From positions 1 through 61,951 of the forward strand of contig JAUCBJ010003050.1 of the NCBI GenBank assembly GCA_032718475.1: a stretch of DNA of 61,951 nt. Reading direction: 5' to 3'. The position numbers and the translations under genes are program-made. The number at the start of each line of letters is the position of its first letter. The stretch's first letter is position 1. This document shows positions 11,093 to 22,689 of the stretch, one piece after another. The notes under the pieces are model-generated. The model ran no database searches. It saw only the letters and a list, made by a program, of their open reading frames with translations, and was not told the origin of the DNA. Source of the DNA: Nemertoderma westbladi. Its lineage: Eukaryota; Xenacoelomorpha; Nemertodermatida; Nemertodermatidae.

Positions 11093-12312
11093 ATATTTTA
11101 TGAGATTTAAGGTAATTTTTCTTGAAAAAGCATACATAACTATTCCCAGTCCGTTTCTGTAACATTTAGAGAAAAGGTAACTTGTGATACTTCTTTTAGT
11201 GTTAAATTAACAGCAGATTCCAAATACAGTTACCGTTTTTACAAATGATTTGTAGTTCTCGCGATATTTGGGTTCAAACACAACGTTTTTTGGTATTTTA
11301 CGAGATTTAAGGTATTTTTTATTGAAAAAGCAGACATAACTATTCCCAGTCCGTTTCTGTAACATTTAGAGAAAAGGTAACTTGTGATACTTCTTTTAGT
11401 GTTAAATTAACAGCAGATTCCAAATACAGTTACCGTTTTTACAAATGATTTGTAGTTCTCGCGATATTTGGGTTCAAACACAACGTTTTTTGGTATTTTA
11501 CGAGATTTAAGGTATTTTTTATTGAAAAAGCAGACATAACTATTCCCAGTCCGTTTCTGTAACATTTAGAGAAAAGGTAACTTGTGATACTTCTTTTAGT
11601 GTTAAATTAACCGCAGATTCCAAATACAGTTAAGTTTTTACAAATGATTTGTAGTTCTCGCGATATTTGGGTTCAAACACAACGTTTTTTGATATTTTAC
11701 GAGATTTAAGGTATTTTTTATTGAAAAAGCAGACATAACTATCCCCAGTCCGTTTCTGTAACATTTAGAGAAAAGGTAACTTGTGATACTTCTTTTAGTG
11801 TTAAATTAACCGCAGATTCCAAATACAGTAACCGTTTTTACATATGATTTATAGTTCTCGCGATATTTGGGTTCAAACACAACGTTTTTTGATATTTTAC
11901 TAGATTTAAGGTATTTTTTATTGAAAAAGCAGACATAACTATTCCCAGTCCGTTTCTGTAACATTTAGAGAAAAGGTAACTTGTGATACTTCTTTTAGTG
12001 TTAAATTAACAGCAGATTCCAAATACAGTTAAGTTTTTACAAATGATTTGTAGTTCTCGCGATATTTGGGTTCAAACACAACGTTTTTTGATATTTAACG
12101 AGATTTAAGGTATTTTATATTGAAAAAGCAGACATAACTATTCCCAGTCCGTTTCTGTAACATTTAGAGAAAAGGTAACTTGTGATACTTATTTTAGTGT
12201 TAAATTAACCGCAGATTCCAAATACAGTAACCGTTTTTACAAATGATTTATAGTTCTCGCGATATTTGGGTTCAAACACAACGTTTTTTTTTATATTTTT
12301 CGAGATTTAAGG
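11093..12312. repeat. Six tandem copies of a 200-bp satellite
   Basis: Unit starts (GAGATTTAAGG...) fall near 11101, 11301, 11501, 11700, 11900 and 12099, and a seventh partial start at 12301. Units contain CATAACTATTCCCAGTCCGT, TTAGTGTTAAATTAAC and CTCGCGATATTTGGGTTCAA. Divergence between units is low, mostly single substitutions, indicating recent homogenisation. A 24-nt G run (12391-12414) follows shortly after. Confidence 0.95.
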
Positions 12313-12644
12313 GATTTTTTTCCCGGAACAAATAGCGTTTTTAATGAAATATTACAATCGACAGACACACAGGTTGATATTGTGATACCAGGGGGGGGGG
12401 GGGGGGGGGGGGGGTAATAGCCGATCCTTTCTACGGGGATCGGTTCTTACAGTATAATAAATTATATTCAATCAAGAAAAAAAATAAAATGATGGCAATT
12501 TTGAGTTTTTATTAAACAAATGTAACTATTAATTATTGAGATGAGATAAATTTAAAACAAATTATTCATAAACAAATTCATAAAACAAATTAAAAAAAAC
12601 CTACAAAGACAATTATTAAATATGTCGTTTGTTACTCACACACT
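12313..12644. other. Spacer with a 24-nt poly-G tract
   Basis: Contains G24 at 12391-12414 and AT-rich DNA. No gene is seen. The nearby words CGATCCTTTCTACGGGGATCGG form a short palindrome. Confidence 0.5.
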
Positions 12645-12972
12645 GTTAGATATAGGCTTAAACAGTAACTACTACAACTATTAGGATCGGCATGCTGCAT
12701 TGCAGCTGCATTTTTAAGAATTCTGTGCAGGCTTGTCGACAAAATTGCGCCGCCACAACTCCCTATCACCCATGACATTTGCTAGATCATCCGCATCTTC
12801 AAGGCCAGTGTCCTTTAAGATGCGTCTCAAGAAAGTCATGGGCTGTCCACCACGCTTATTCACTCCATGAGGCTGCCAAAGTACAAGATTATGCACTGGC
12901 TGGTCCTCACGGCGAAAGCAATGTCCTGCAAACCGTCACTCGCCCTACATCACAACCACATTCTGTTTTTAG

Positions 12973-13158
12973 ACCTTCGTGGCGAGCTCTGCGGTGCAAA
13001 GGATAACCCAAACTGTACCGATATGTCTGACACGAGAGTTTGCTGATATGTTACCGTCGACCGACTGTGATTATCTGACAGAATATTTCTGTGCCGGTTC
13101 TGGGGAAGATGTTATTTGCGCTGGAAACTGTTGCTTCACAGATTTTTGTAATGAATAG
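12973..13158 (+). pseudogene. Orphan second exon of a three-finger protein (copy B)
   Basis: The exon has the same length (186 nt), acceptor (TTTTTAG|ACC) and stop as exon 2 of copy A. Its reading frame is intact and differs by only a few substitutions, for example Val to Ile before the penultimate cysteine cluster. No first exon with a signal peptide was found between 5500 and 12973. The exon is therefore either an unused duplicate or an alternative last exon of the copy A gene, 11.7 kb downstream of its first exon. Confidence 0.6.
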
Positions 13159-13333
13159 TAAAGTTAACTGAACTTACTTTCACTTTAAATTGAATGCATG
13201 AGTATGTGTAATGATTTCTAGTTCTTTTAATAACGCCTTTGTCTTTAACTAATAAGTTAATGAATAATATATGTAACTAATAATTATCACCCGCTTTGAC
13301 ACCCGACAATTAAGTAATACTGGGAGTGTTCAT

Positions 13334-13549
13334 TTAGCTAATGGTATCGGAGTCTGAGCATTTGATTGGAGAGTGCTTTCTGACCCGGAACGGAGGGGAA
13401 GTTTTCTTTAGACTCATAAGGAACAAGTGACTCTCCTCTTCAGCCACAAAGTTTCCCGCCTCGGTCGCTGAAGGTGACAATGTTGTAACCAATAGTAGAA
13501 TCATTATTGTGGTAGCTCGGTTATCCATTTCTAGAAATATAACCAAATT
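13334..13549 (-). pseudogene. Truncated duplicate of the minus-strand terminal exon
   Basis: Matches 5668-5883 on the minus strand, including the stop, but the splice acceptor and the first 20 codons of the original (5884-5943) are absent and replaced by short tandem repeats. It cannot be spliced in the same way, so it is probably dead. Confidence 0.6.
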
Positions 13550-13588
13550 ACACCAAATATAACCAAATTACACCAAATATAACCAAAT

Positions 13589-13811
13589 TACACCATCTCC
13601 ATAACACAACAACATTTTTTAGCAGGTCGGTTTAAGCAAAACAATTTTAAAATTGAAAAATCCGGCTCTGTCAGCAGTAAGTATTATCTAACTATCTTCA
13701 CAACAAATTTCGTGCATTTTATTAAAATTTGAAAAAAGGGAGGAAGGGGGGGGGGGGGGGGGGGGTGGAACACCTGCAAAAAACGGTTGTTTTATTAATG
13801 GAGATGGTGTA
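13589..13811. mobile_element. 223-bp MITE with TACACCATCTCCAT termini
   Basis: The ends are exact inverted copies (TACACCATCTCCAT / ATGGAGATGGTGTA). It carries a 20-nt G run (13746-13765) and text shared with the foldback arms (AAATTGAAAAATCCGGC, AATTTCGTGCATTTTATT). It is a short relative of the 2545 element, and sits next to a triplicated ATAACCAAATTACACCAA motif. Confidence 0.8.
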
Positions 13812-15006
13812 ATTCAATTGTAATTGGCGGTAATACGTAAGTATGAACGAATGCGGTAGTCTGATAGAATAATAATAAGGTATCATTAAGTAGTGTCATT
13901 TACAAACTTCGTTATTATTTTGTGTTTGTCTATATCACTTCGTTTCCAAAATCACTAGAGGTTTTATATAACTGTTAGATGGAACTACAGTAGGACAATA
14001 ATTGCCCCAGTACAATAATAATTGTCCCAGTACAATAATTGCCCCAGTACAATAATTATTGTCCACGCAGAATATAAACATTTGTAATCGTTTGAATGTT
14101 TGTACTGTGTCCTATAGCTATTTGTTTTTATTGTTATAAGACAGAGGGGGGACTTGACGCAAATCAAATCTCGCCGAATTAATAACTCGTTTCAGCGATA
14201 AATCATCAATTAAAGTAAAGGAAATGAGCAGGTTAGGGTGGCACTTTCTAACCAAAACAATAAGCCCAATAAGGGCAAGTTAATAGATCCAGGCAACAGT
14301 TTTATTTTTGAGAGCAATCAGCTGTTTATTGCGTCGATTTTCCCCTGGAGAGGGATGCAATTTTTATTGCGGCGAAATTTAGTAGTAAGAATAGTATCTA
14401 TTACAGTATATATCAACAGCGTTTGTAAATAATTAATACTAACAATAATAAATATAAAGCCGTCTTAAAAATATTTATCAATATTATTATTCTAATTTAA
14501 AAACATTTCTAAGAAAATATAATGGCTTACGAACGAATAAAGTTTATAAAATAAATAATAAAACTGCAGGCCTACGATATAAATTATTTCCTTTTGGAGC
14601 ACAAATGTAACCAATGAGTGCGCTCAATGCACCACTGATAACAATAAATCAACGAGACGCATTAATAGGAGTAATCAACTGTAATGTTTACGAAATTCGA
14701 TAAGGTTAACTTTATAGTATCGATATCGAATTACATCAATAACGGTTGGTGGCCACTAGACCAATATAAAACTCTGGAAGACTTCGAACAGTACGTAAAA
14801 TGGCCGGCTTCCTGAGCCTTTATAACACGCAATTTAATTAGTAATCCGTTTGACACATTGCTACACTGTATCCCTAATGTAGGAAGTCAGAAAGTGGCGA
14901 TGTGTAGTAATACTGTACCTACTGTAGAATACGTGATACTGTACTTAGATGTTACTACTAGATCGAGCGAGTTAATACGTGATCCCTCATATTTTTTTGG
15001 GAAATC
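13812..15006. other. Intergenic DNA with a short CAGTACAATAATTG array
   Basis: A four-copy array of CAGTACAATAATTG(CCC)-type units lies at 13993-14070. The rest is AT-rich and without recognisable genes. Small frames at 14238 and 14858 lack protein-like features. Confidence 0.45.
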
Positions 15007-15321
15007 TAAAGGCCCGTTCACAACCAACGGAACGGTAGACCGCGCGGTGTACCGCAGGGCCAGCGGTACACCGCTGACTGTGTGAACGACCCAACAGGTA
15101 GTTGTGCGCTAAACCGCGCGGTTTACCGCAGCCCGTTTAAACAATGTTAAAACAATTAATGCAATTTCCTGTTGAATTCACAGTCTACAGATAGACAATC
15201 AGTTACCGCAACGGTACCGTTGGGTGTGAACGGGCTCCGGGTAGTGTACCGCTGGCTTACCGCTTCAATACCGCCAGACTACTTTACCGCTCACGCACCG
15301 TTGGATGTGAACGGGGCTTTA
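15007..15321. mobile_element. MITE with AAGGCCCGTTCACA inverted ends
   Basis: Near-perfect terminal inverted repeats (AAGGCCCGTTCACA... and ...TGTGAACGGGGCTT) are flanked by TA on both sides. The interior repeats GCGGT(A/T)TACCGC-type words. It is non-coding. The same end style occurs in the element at 50421-50974. TA or TAA target choice would suit Tc/mariner-like or Harbinger-like ends, which cannot be settled here. Confidence 0.75.
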
Positions 15322-15601
15322 ACCCTATTACCACTGGGGTGTTTAGACCATTAGCATCACTGGCGGGGGTCGATTCCCCCCCCCCCCCCCCCCCCACTGT
15401 ATTTTTGTTATCATCCAATAAAATCCTACGAAATTTGGGCTGTAGGTTAAAAAATTATCGAAGAACATTTTCAAATCCAAAAAAATGAAAATTTCATAAG
15501 GTGGGTATAATAATTTTGTAATAATCTAAGAAGTGGGCGTGGCACTTACAAATTTTGAAAAATACGATATTCGGAAAAAGCCCCCATCTTTTGATTTCAA
15601 C
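15322..15601. other. Spacer with poly-C20 and element debris
   Basis: C20 at 15376-15395 is followed by AATTTGGG / AAAATTTCATAAG text similar to the G-run element family. No gene is visible. Confidence 0.4.
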
Positions 15602-15945
15602 GCGTTTTTATAGGTTTTCTGGACCGCTGAATGAATTGAAAGTATTATAGAAGCCTGAAGACATAGTGGTTCGGCATTTTTGGTGCACCAAAATTAGGGA
15701 GTGGCACTTATTCAAATTTTGAAAAAGTACCACGCCCTAATTTTGGTGTACCAATAATGACATACCACTAAGACTTGAGGCTTCAATATTACTTTCAATC
15801 GATTAAGCGGTCCAGAAAACCCATAAAAATGTATTGAAATGAATACTTCGGAGTATTTAACGAATATTGCAATTTTGAAAATTTGAAGTGCCACGCCCTA
15901 ATTTTAGTGCACCAAAAATGACGTACCACTTCCCTTACATACTTA
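15602..15945. repeat. Inverted repeat centred near 15715 with a third copy
   Basis: The left arm (15602-15714) and right arm (about 15715-15835) are imperfect reverse complements sharing TTCTGGACCGCT, TTGGTGCACCAAAATTAGGG and a GTGGCACTT block. A third copy of the TGCCACGCCCTAATTTT block follows at about 15888-15930. The arrangement would fold as a hairpin of about 110 bp per arm. No coding potential. Confidence 0.75.
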
Positions 15946-18250
15946 TATAGAGTAGTAGAGTGCTCCATACGAATCAGAATCAATAAAAAAAGCCCCAACA
16001 TAAAGAATTACATACTAACTCACAAATGACCTTGTAAAATTCGAGAATTTCAAAAAAAATTCTGCTGGGGACCAAATTTTGAGGTGGCACCCACATCGAA
16101 AAGTTGAGATCTAATTGCAACGCCGTTTTTTGCAAAAGATGCGCCATTAAATTTGACTAATTCTCGTAAAAAATTTGGCTGGTACATAATGTGGTTGCAT
16201 AAATACAGCAATTAAAAACTAGGAAAGGGCCGATTCGCCTGTAATAGGGTTAATGAGATCGCAATAAATTAGAAATAGGGATAGATCACGTGACGTGATG
16301 ATCGCGATTATGCCGAATTATCCAAGGTTGACATAACGATATGGCGAGTAACCATTAGATATACAGTACATAATAACAATAACATTACCGGCACCGGATA
16401 TGTGTGGAAAGGCAGTTAGCAAGTTTAGCATTAATAAACACATACTGTAGAAAAACGATTACTAATAAATATATATAATTGGACAATGTGACGCTAACTA
16501 TCCAATTATTTTACATTAACACTGGTGTACATACAGTACATTGTCGTGTTAATGCCCTAATCGCAGCTTCGTTTGGCTAAATATAACTTTTTTGTCATAG
16601 CAATTATAAACAGCTGCAGTTGTCACATAAAAGTGCGATATATTTGTACAGTAATGTACCAAAAATGTCGTTAAACTTTTAAAGTAAAAACAACATTCAA
16701 ACTACAGTAACTTTTTGTCGGTGTTTCGTGTAAATCTAGTTTTCCCAACATATTGTAGGCTTATTTAATATGTTCCGGTAGTTAACGTAAAGCACGCATG
16801 TGGCTCGAGTTAGAAATATGAGCAATCAGTGAACGGTTATAATTATTATACTAGGGCCATTATACAAATGTAGCACCGAGTTCGAATTGTGTGTCGGTTG
16901 CTTGGGGAAAAGCACTTCTGTAATTAACAAATACTACTGCCGTAGGCCCTAATGCATACTGTAATCTACGCGGGGGTGGTCAATAAAGGCAAATACTTGC
17001 CATTGTCATTAGTTTTTGTCGCGTAAGCTTAAAGGCTTATTATTATTACACAAAAATATGAAAAACAATTAATGAAAGTAACATATAATTGTCATTGGTG
17101 ATTATAAATTAGCTACAGTGACAGTATTACTGACAACAAAGGCCAGCCACTAGCATATCAATTGATAATTTAGTCCACAGTTACCCTGTAGTTACATACA
17201 GTAGTACAGTAGGTCTATTTGTTAATTAGCTAAATCCAATAAAGTGTGTTAGACAAAATAATTGTAATTTACATGTTTAATACGGAAGGAGTAGGCAGGC
17301 CTAAGTAAAATTTGCAAGTAACAAAAGTGATTCACCCCAACCGTCACCCCTTCTGGCAATTAGGCCGAACCGACACACCTTTTGGCTATGGGAGAATTAA
17401 CCAATGAGGTGAGCTTATTTAAGGAACAGTTAGAAGCCCAGAAATAGTTCCATAGGCTGAAACGACTCCCCAATTGGAAATATGCCTACCGTACTGAGTT
17501 AGCATGGCGTACTATACGTATATGGTGGCCATGGTTGTAGGCCTACACAAATCTGTTTCAGTATTAAACTAGTACCAAACTTAGCACTGGTTCAGACCAA
17601 TGCTAAGTTCGGTACTAAACTGAATATTCAGAATCGGTTTTACAGTATCTTATCAACTGCTTTACGAATACCGATTTTTCCTGGCCCGGTGATAAAACTG
17701 AGAGCTTAGTACCGATCTGGTGTTAGCACGGTAGGCCTACAAGGGCGTTCATGAATACGGCCTCTGGTATGATGTAGTTGTGTGGTGTTGATTGCCCACA
17801 GCTCTGATGCACGAAGGCCCCAGACATGTTATGTAATTAGGCTGATTAATTTTATAAGAAACGGGCTATATAAGAAACTGAGACCTCGAATTAGCCAAAG
17901 TTTAGGAACATATTAAGAAAAACTTGAGGCTCAGAAATATTTCAAACGATTCAAATTCAGTGTGTGTACAATTAATCTTCAGAATAAAATATAATTAAAA
18001 TTGACTACAAATAAATATATTATATTATTAAAAATTAAATAGTTTATAACATGTGCAACAAATAATGTTTATTCTTATACAATTGAATGCGTCTATCACT
18101 CTTATTGTTTGTACCCTTAGCGGTACTGTAGGAGCAGTAATATAACTCTCTTACTAAGGAAAATGACTACAAACAATAAAAATGTGTGTCTAGGGTGTTA
18201 TAATCGTAATTAACTTTAAAACATTAAGGGATGTTACAATGTCGGTATGT
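15946..18250. other. Intergenic DNA, 2.3 kb
   Basis: No exon or known element was recognised. A compact hairpin lies at 17571-17616 (AGTACCAAACTTAGCACTGG with its complement, loop of about 4 nt). TTAA- and TAGTAC-rich words are common. Any exon here would have to be short. Confidence 0.4.
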
Positions 18251-18956
18251 TACACCATGACCCATAAATTTTAGATTTTGCATTCATAGAATTAGAGAGG
18301 TTGCGTTGCAAGCCGAAATATGTAACAATATCTGATTTTCGTTGAGAAGCAGCTGAGATATAGGCGTTCAAAGATTGCAAGAAGTATTGTTCGCTGAGGG
18401 CCATATTCTATTAAAAAAAAACACAATGTTCTGGAACATTTTGGTTTTGTATGAATCGCTACGCAATAGAGATATTGTATAGGCATACCGTTGTTGCCCA
18501 CCAACTCATAAAATAAATAACACATTCTAGAATTTTGTTTATTTTATTAAACAGAATAAATTGCCTGCAGCGAACAATAATTCTTGTAATCTTTGAACGC
18601 CTATATCTCAGCTGTTTCTCAACAAAATTCAAACGTTGTTACATATTTGGAATCCTTGCAATGCAAGCTTTGTAATACTACGAAAAAATTACGACTAATG
18701 TGAAGAATTGTAACGACACAGAGGGTGCGATTTCGGAAAAAGACACTTTTTTTAAAAACCTATAAAAAAATTTACAGGCAAAATCGAAAATTCCGTCTTC
18801 ATGGGGACAACGACGGTGAGTTGAAATAGTTGTGTTTCAAATTTCAACCAATATGATAAAGATTTGTAGAATAATTTGGGGGGTGCGGGGGGGGGGGGGG
18901 GGGGGTCCGTGACCCGTATCATCAGAAAATGACACTATATTACGGGGCATGGTGTA
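18251..18956. mobile_element. 706-bp palindromic MITE of the TACACCATG family
   Basis: The ends are TACACCATGACCC and GGGGCATGGTGTA. The interior is an imperfect palindrome around about 18480 sharing GAACATTTTG, CTATATCTCAGCTG and TTGCAATGCAAGC text between arms. A 19-nt G run lies at 18887-18905. It is non-coding and related to the foldback at 2545. Confidence 0.8.
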
Positions 18957-19270
18957 TAACCAAAACAATAAACAAAACATTTCATATGCGATCAATTTGC
19001 GCCGGAGATCACTTTTTAAATTGCGGTTACCGGTCAATTTGCGCCACTATGTGCGCCACAATGTGCGCCACTACCTGATTTCAACATATAAACTGAACTA
19101 CTTAAACAGCTCAATACTGTAGTAGGTTCGGGGTGTCGATTGTCAACCAAAACAGGAATCAACTTTACAGCAAACTATATTCGTAGACACTGTGGAAATC
19201 AAACTCTCAGACTTATCATCATCTACCGTGTCCCCATTTACTAATTATTAAGACTATTATTTGATTCACC

Positions 19271-20656
19271 ATGTTGAAATTCTTACTAATTTCAATGCTG
19301 CTAATCGCTTGTGAAGGTTTGAAATGCAACGATATAACTGAAGAATTACCGGAGGACTGCCATACGTGCGTTGTAAGTTACGTAAAAGTAAAAACATAAT
19401 ATTTCTTTGTGTGTGAATACTAAAAAATGACCGCACTTCATAGCAACAATAAGGAGAACGTAGTATTTATAGTAATTAGTATATTAGCACAACATACTAC
19501 AACAGTACACAATTTATTATGTTACATGGGATCGAAATAGTTCTCCTTGAAGCACCGCCCACATCCCTGCGCCATCGTCCAGCCCTATTGGCCGCCACGA
19601 CCTCCGCCCACATCCCTGCGCCATCGTCCAGCCCTATTGGCCGCCACGACCACCGCCCACATCCCTGCGCCATCGTCCAGCCCTATTGGCCGCCACGACC
19701 TCCGCCCACATCCCTGCGCCATCGTCCAGCCCTATTGGCCGCCACGACCACCGCCCACATCCCTGCGCCATCGTCCAGCCCTATTGGCCGCCACGACCTC
19801 CGCCCACATCCCTGCGCCATCGCCCAGCCCTATTGGCCGCCACGACCACCGCCCACATCCCTGCGCCATCGTCCAGCCCTATTGGCCGCCACGACCACCG
19901 CCCACATCCCTGCGCCATCGTCCAGCCCTATTGGCCGCCACGACCACCGCCCACATCCCTGCGCCATCGTCCAGCCCTATTGGCCGCCACGACCTCCGCC
20001 CACATCCCTGCGCCATCGTCCAGCCCTATTGGCCGCCACGACCACCGCCCACATCCCTGCGCCATCGCCCAGCCCTATTGGCCGCCACGACCACCGCCCA
20101 CATCCCTGCGCCATCGTCCAGCCCTATTGGCCGCCACGACCACCGCCCACATCCCTGCGCCATCGTCCAGCCCTATTGGCCGCCACGACCTCCGCCCACA
20201 TCCCTGCGCCATCGTCCAGCCCTATTGGCCGCCACGACCACCGCCCACATCCCTGCGCCATCGCCCAGCCCTATTGGCCGCCACGACCACCGCCCACATC
20301 CCTGCGCCATCGTCCAGCCCTATTGGCCGCCACGACCTCCGCCCACCCCTCAAACAAAGACCCACTGCCCGGACCAAGGCGATAGGCTTTGTGTGTGAAT
20401 AATAAGTTGTTTCTGAAAGGTTTCAGTTTCCTCACACACATAACTTCATTTTATATTTCAGAGTTTCCATATGATTTCTGTGTCAGAAAAAGTTTCCAGA
20501 AAAATAAGACTATGTCTGACTGTAGAAATGGCCAGCACCTTCCCGTCCACAGAATGCGAAGATTTACAGCAATACTTTTGTGAAGATGTAGAAGAAGTCG
20601 GCGACGATTTTGCTTGCACAGCAACATGCTGCTATACCGATTATTGTAACACTTAA
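19271..20656 (+). CDS. Ly6/uPAR-type three-finger protein, two exons (copy C)
   Basis: Exon 1 is 19271-19372 (ATG after TTCACC, signal peptide MLKFLLISMLLIACEG, ending GTT|GTAAGT) and exon 2 is 20462-20656 (after TATATTTCAG|AGT), both in phase 0, giving 98 residues. The mature chain has ten cysteines ending with CCYTDYCNT-stop, as in Ly6/uPAR three-finger domains with five disulphides. No GPI-type tail is seen, so it is probably secreted. A polyadenylation signal AATAAA lies near 20771. Exon sizes and phases equal those of copy A, with first exons identical in length and closely similar. Middle-loop residues are diverged (VSRKIRLCLTVEM here against ITQTVPICLTREF in A). The intron is almost wholly a 49-bp minisatellite. 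Function is unknown, and a toxin role is not implied by the fold alone. Confidence 0.85.
19556..20348. repeat. 49-bp GC-rich minisatellite filling the intron of three-finger gene C
   Basis: About 16 highly uniform units are built from CCCTGCGCCATCGTCCAG, CCCTATTGGCCGCCACGACC and a CCGCCCACAT link, with the few variants at fixed sites (GTCC/GCCC; CCACC/CCTCC). Each unit carries an ATTGG (inverted CCAAT) and a CCGCCCAC box. Because 49 is not a multiple of three and no stop occurs in any forward frame, three overlapping frames of 238-288 codons appear. They are not genes. Confidence 0.95.
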
Positions 20657-22689
20657 TATAATTTGGTAGTTGAGTTTGTTAATTTGGTGGCTTAGTTAGT
20701 ATTATATAATTCGGATTATGTTTAGGGAACAGCTGATATGGGGCTCATTTCGCAACAGTAAAAATAATATAATAAATTATGATACCATTATTTTCCATAT
20801 TGTTAATTTAATGCACCAATCCAGATAATATATTACATACAATATACAATATAACTAGCCAAAAATTATAAACATTATAACAAACATAGATAAAATAAAA
20901 CTCCTAACAAAACAAATTAAACAACAATGTAGACTAATATACAAATAGATTCAGCTGTTCATATTTTTATTGTAATTAAGATTAAATATTTATATATTTA
21001 AAACTTTATTGCCAGACATTTATTTACAAAACAGTATTTAAACAACACAAACACGAATTGATATTACTAAATAAATCAATGGAAATTATAAATGAAATAA
21101 TGTTCTTTTTATGTTACGAAGGAAAGTAATAAAACATTGAAATGGAATTATTCGTGTATTGCTGCGTTATAATAGTCAATAACAATGTGGAATAAAGACG
21201 CACAGAAGTGAAAAGTGGCCACATAAACCAATAAATGTTGAAAATGGTATATAAGGTGCAGTTTCTACAGTTCGTTAAAATCGCATTAGGGTCTAGGTAG
21301 GTCTGCAATTGCTATGGAAACATTGACACAAACAATTTGGCACCAACGATATATTGCTAGTTTTGGCTACAACGATGGTTAGAATTCAAGATATTCGGTA
21401 ATTAAATGGTTCCACCTTGTTTTGCAGTCTCAACATTAATTTTGGACGGTCTACACTTATATATTGATGGAACATTACAGTGGAATATTCCACGGTAGAA
21501 TGATAAACACTATATATAAGATTACAGCTTAACGGGCACTCTTGTTATGTTTTACATAAATATGTTCAAGGAAATTTACAGACAGTATACTTTACCGGTT
21601 AAAGTGGAGTGGCTTAGCGAAGAAACTATTCAACAAAGTTTCATTGGGAGTATAGCTGACAAAAAAATCACTTGCTCCAAAAAATATCTGTAGTAATGAA
21701 ACATATATTCTAAAAGAAATTGGCAAAATACAATCCGAAAAAAGCTAGAGTAGTAGAGAATAGGGATATAAATAGTTATGTTCCAGAATAATTTAATTAA
21801 CTGCACAACAAGCTGAGATTCAATTGGAAATTAATTCAATTTAGACAGACCATTCGGACTGGTAACTTTAGAAGTAACAAACCATTTTTAAATATATAAA
21901 AATCGACCCATATATTAAGATTAGCAAAAAATATTATACAATTCCACTGCAATGCAATAAAATTTTGACTGTTGTATTGATTTTAGATTAAATCGATATA
22001 TTTTCTTTTGTTTAAAAACCACAATACTTTAAGAGAACATGTCAATTTTTTGGGTACATGGCTTTTTAAAGTCAACAAATCAGAATGGCGTGGTTAGATT
22101 ACCATGAGTTAGCGAGATTTTGTGTTTATTTATAAATAAGTTTCCCATGTTGTACCAGCCGGCACATCTAACAAGAGCAATCGGTTTCCATCACGACTGC
22201 GAGTTTCTCCCTGCGTGGAATATGCAGTGAGGATTATGTTCTAGAATGTCCCAACACCCCACAGTTAATATAATTTAGCTGATTCATCAAACAGAGTACC
22301 GGTACTTTATTAAACACTAAATCGAATAATAGCATTTTTAAACTCTAGAATATCAGATATTTTTGATACTTTTGGACATATCGCCGCGCAAAATTCTTAA
22401 ATATTATGAGGTGAACCTGTGAACCATATCCCGGCAGACACTAAGCAAAAGAAACACTTGATATAAATATTTAAAAATATGCAACAATAACACAAAGCTA
22501 TCCGGTATGATCTAATAGGATAATAGGAATGATGAATGGCAATGTTGTATGTAGTTAATGGTAATCAGAAATGTAATAAATCAGAAAATAAATTACAACA
22601 ACAAAACACCAACAGAAACACAATATTAATTACCATAAAACATAAAATCGACTACAATAGAAAAAAATTATATAAACACCAAACCTGGT
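20657..22689. other. AT-rich intergenic DNA, 2 kb
   Basis: Contains the three-finger gene 3' region (AATAAA near 20771) and then AT-rich DNA. No further exon, RNA or element could be recognised. Confidence 0.5.

Larger units (their letters stand above)
12645..13549. repeat. Segmental duplication, copy 2 (905 bp)
   Basis: This is the counterpart of 4979-5883. It carries the same minus-strand LINE C-terminus (12645 to about 12950), the same three-finger exon, and the minus-strand exon at 13334 cut off at its 5' edge. Past 13549 the text breaks into three copies of a 22-bp ATAACCAAATTACACCAAAT-type unit and then a MITE. Confidence 0.9.

Noticed and set aside
19519-20402. Three overlapping frames of 238-288 codons rich in Pro/His/Arg
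   Set aside because: They are the three readings of the 49-bp minisatellite, which lies inside a spliced intron.
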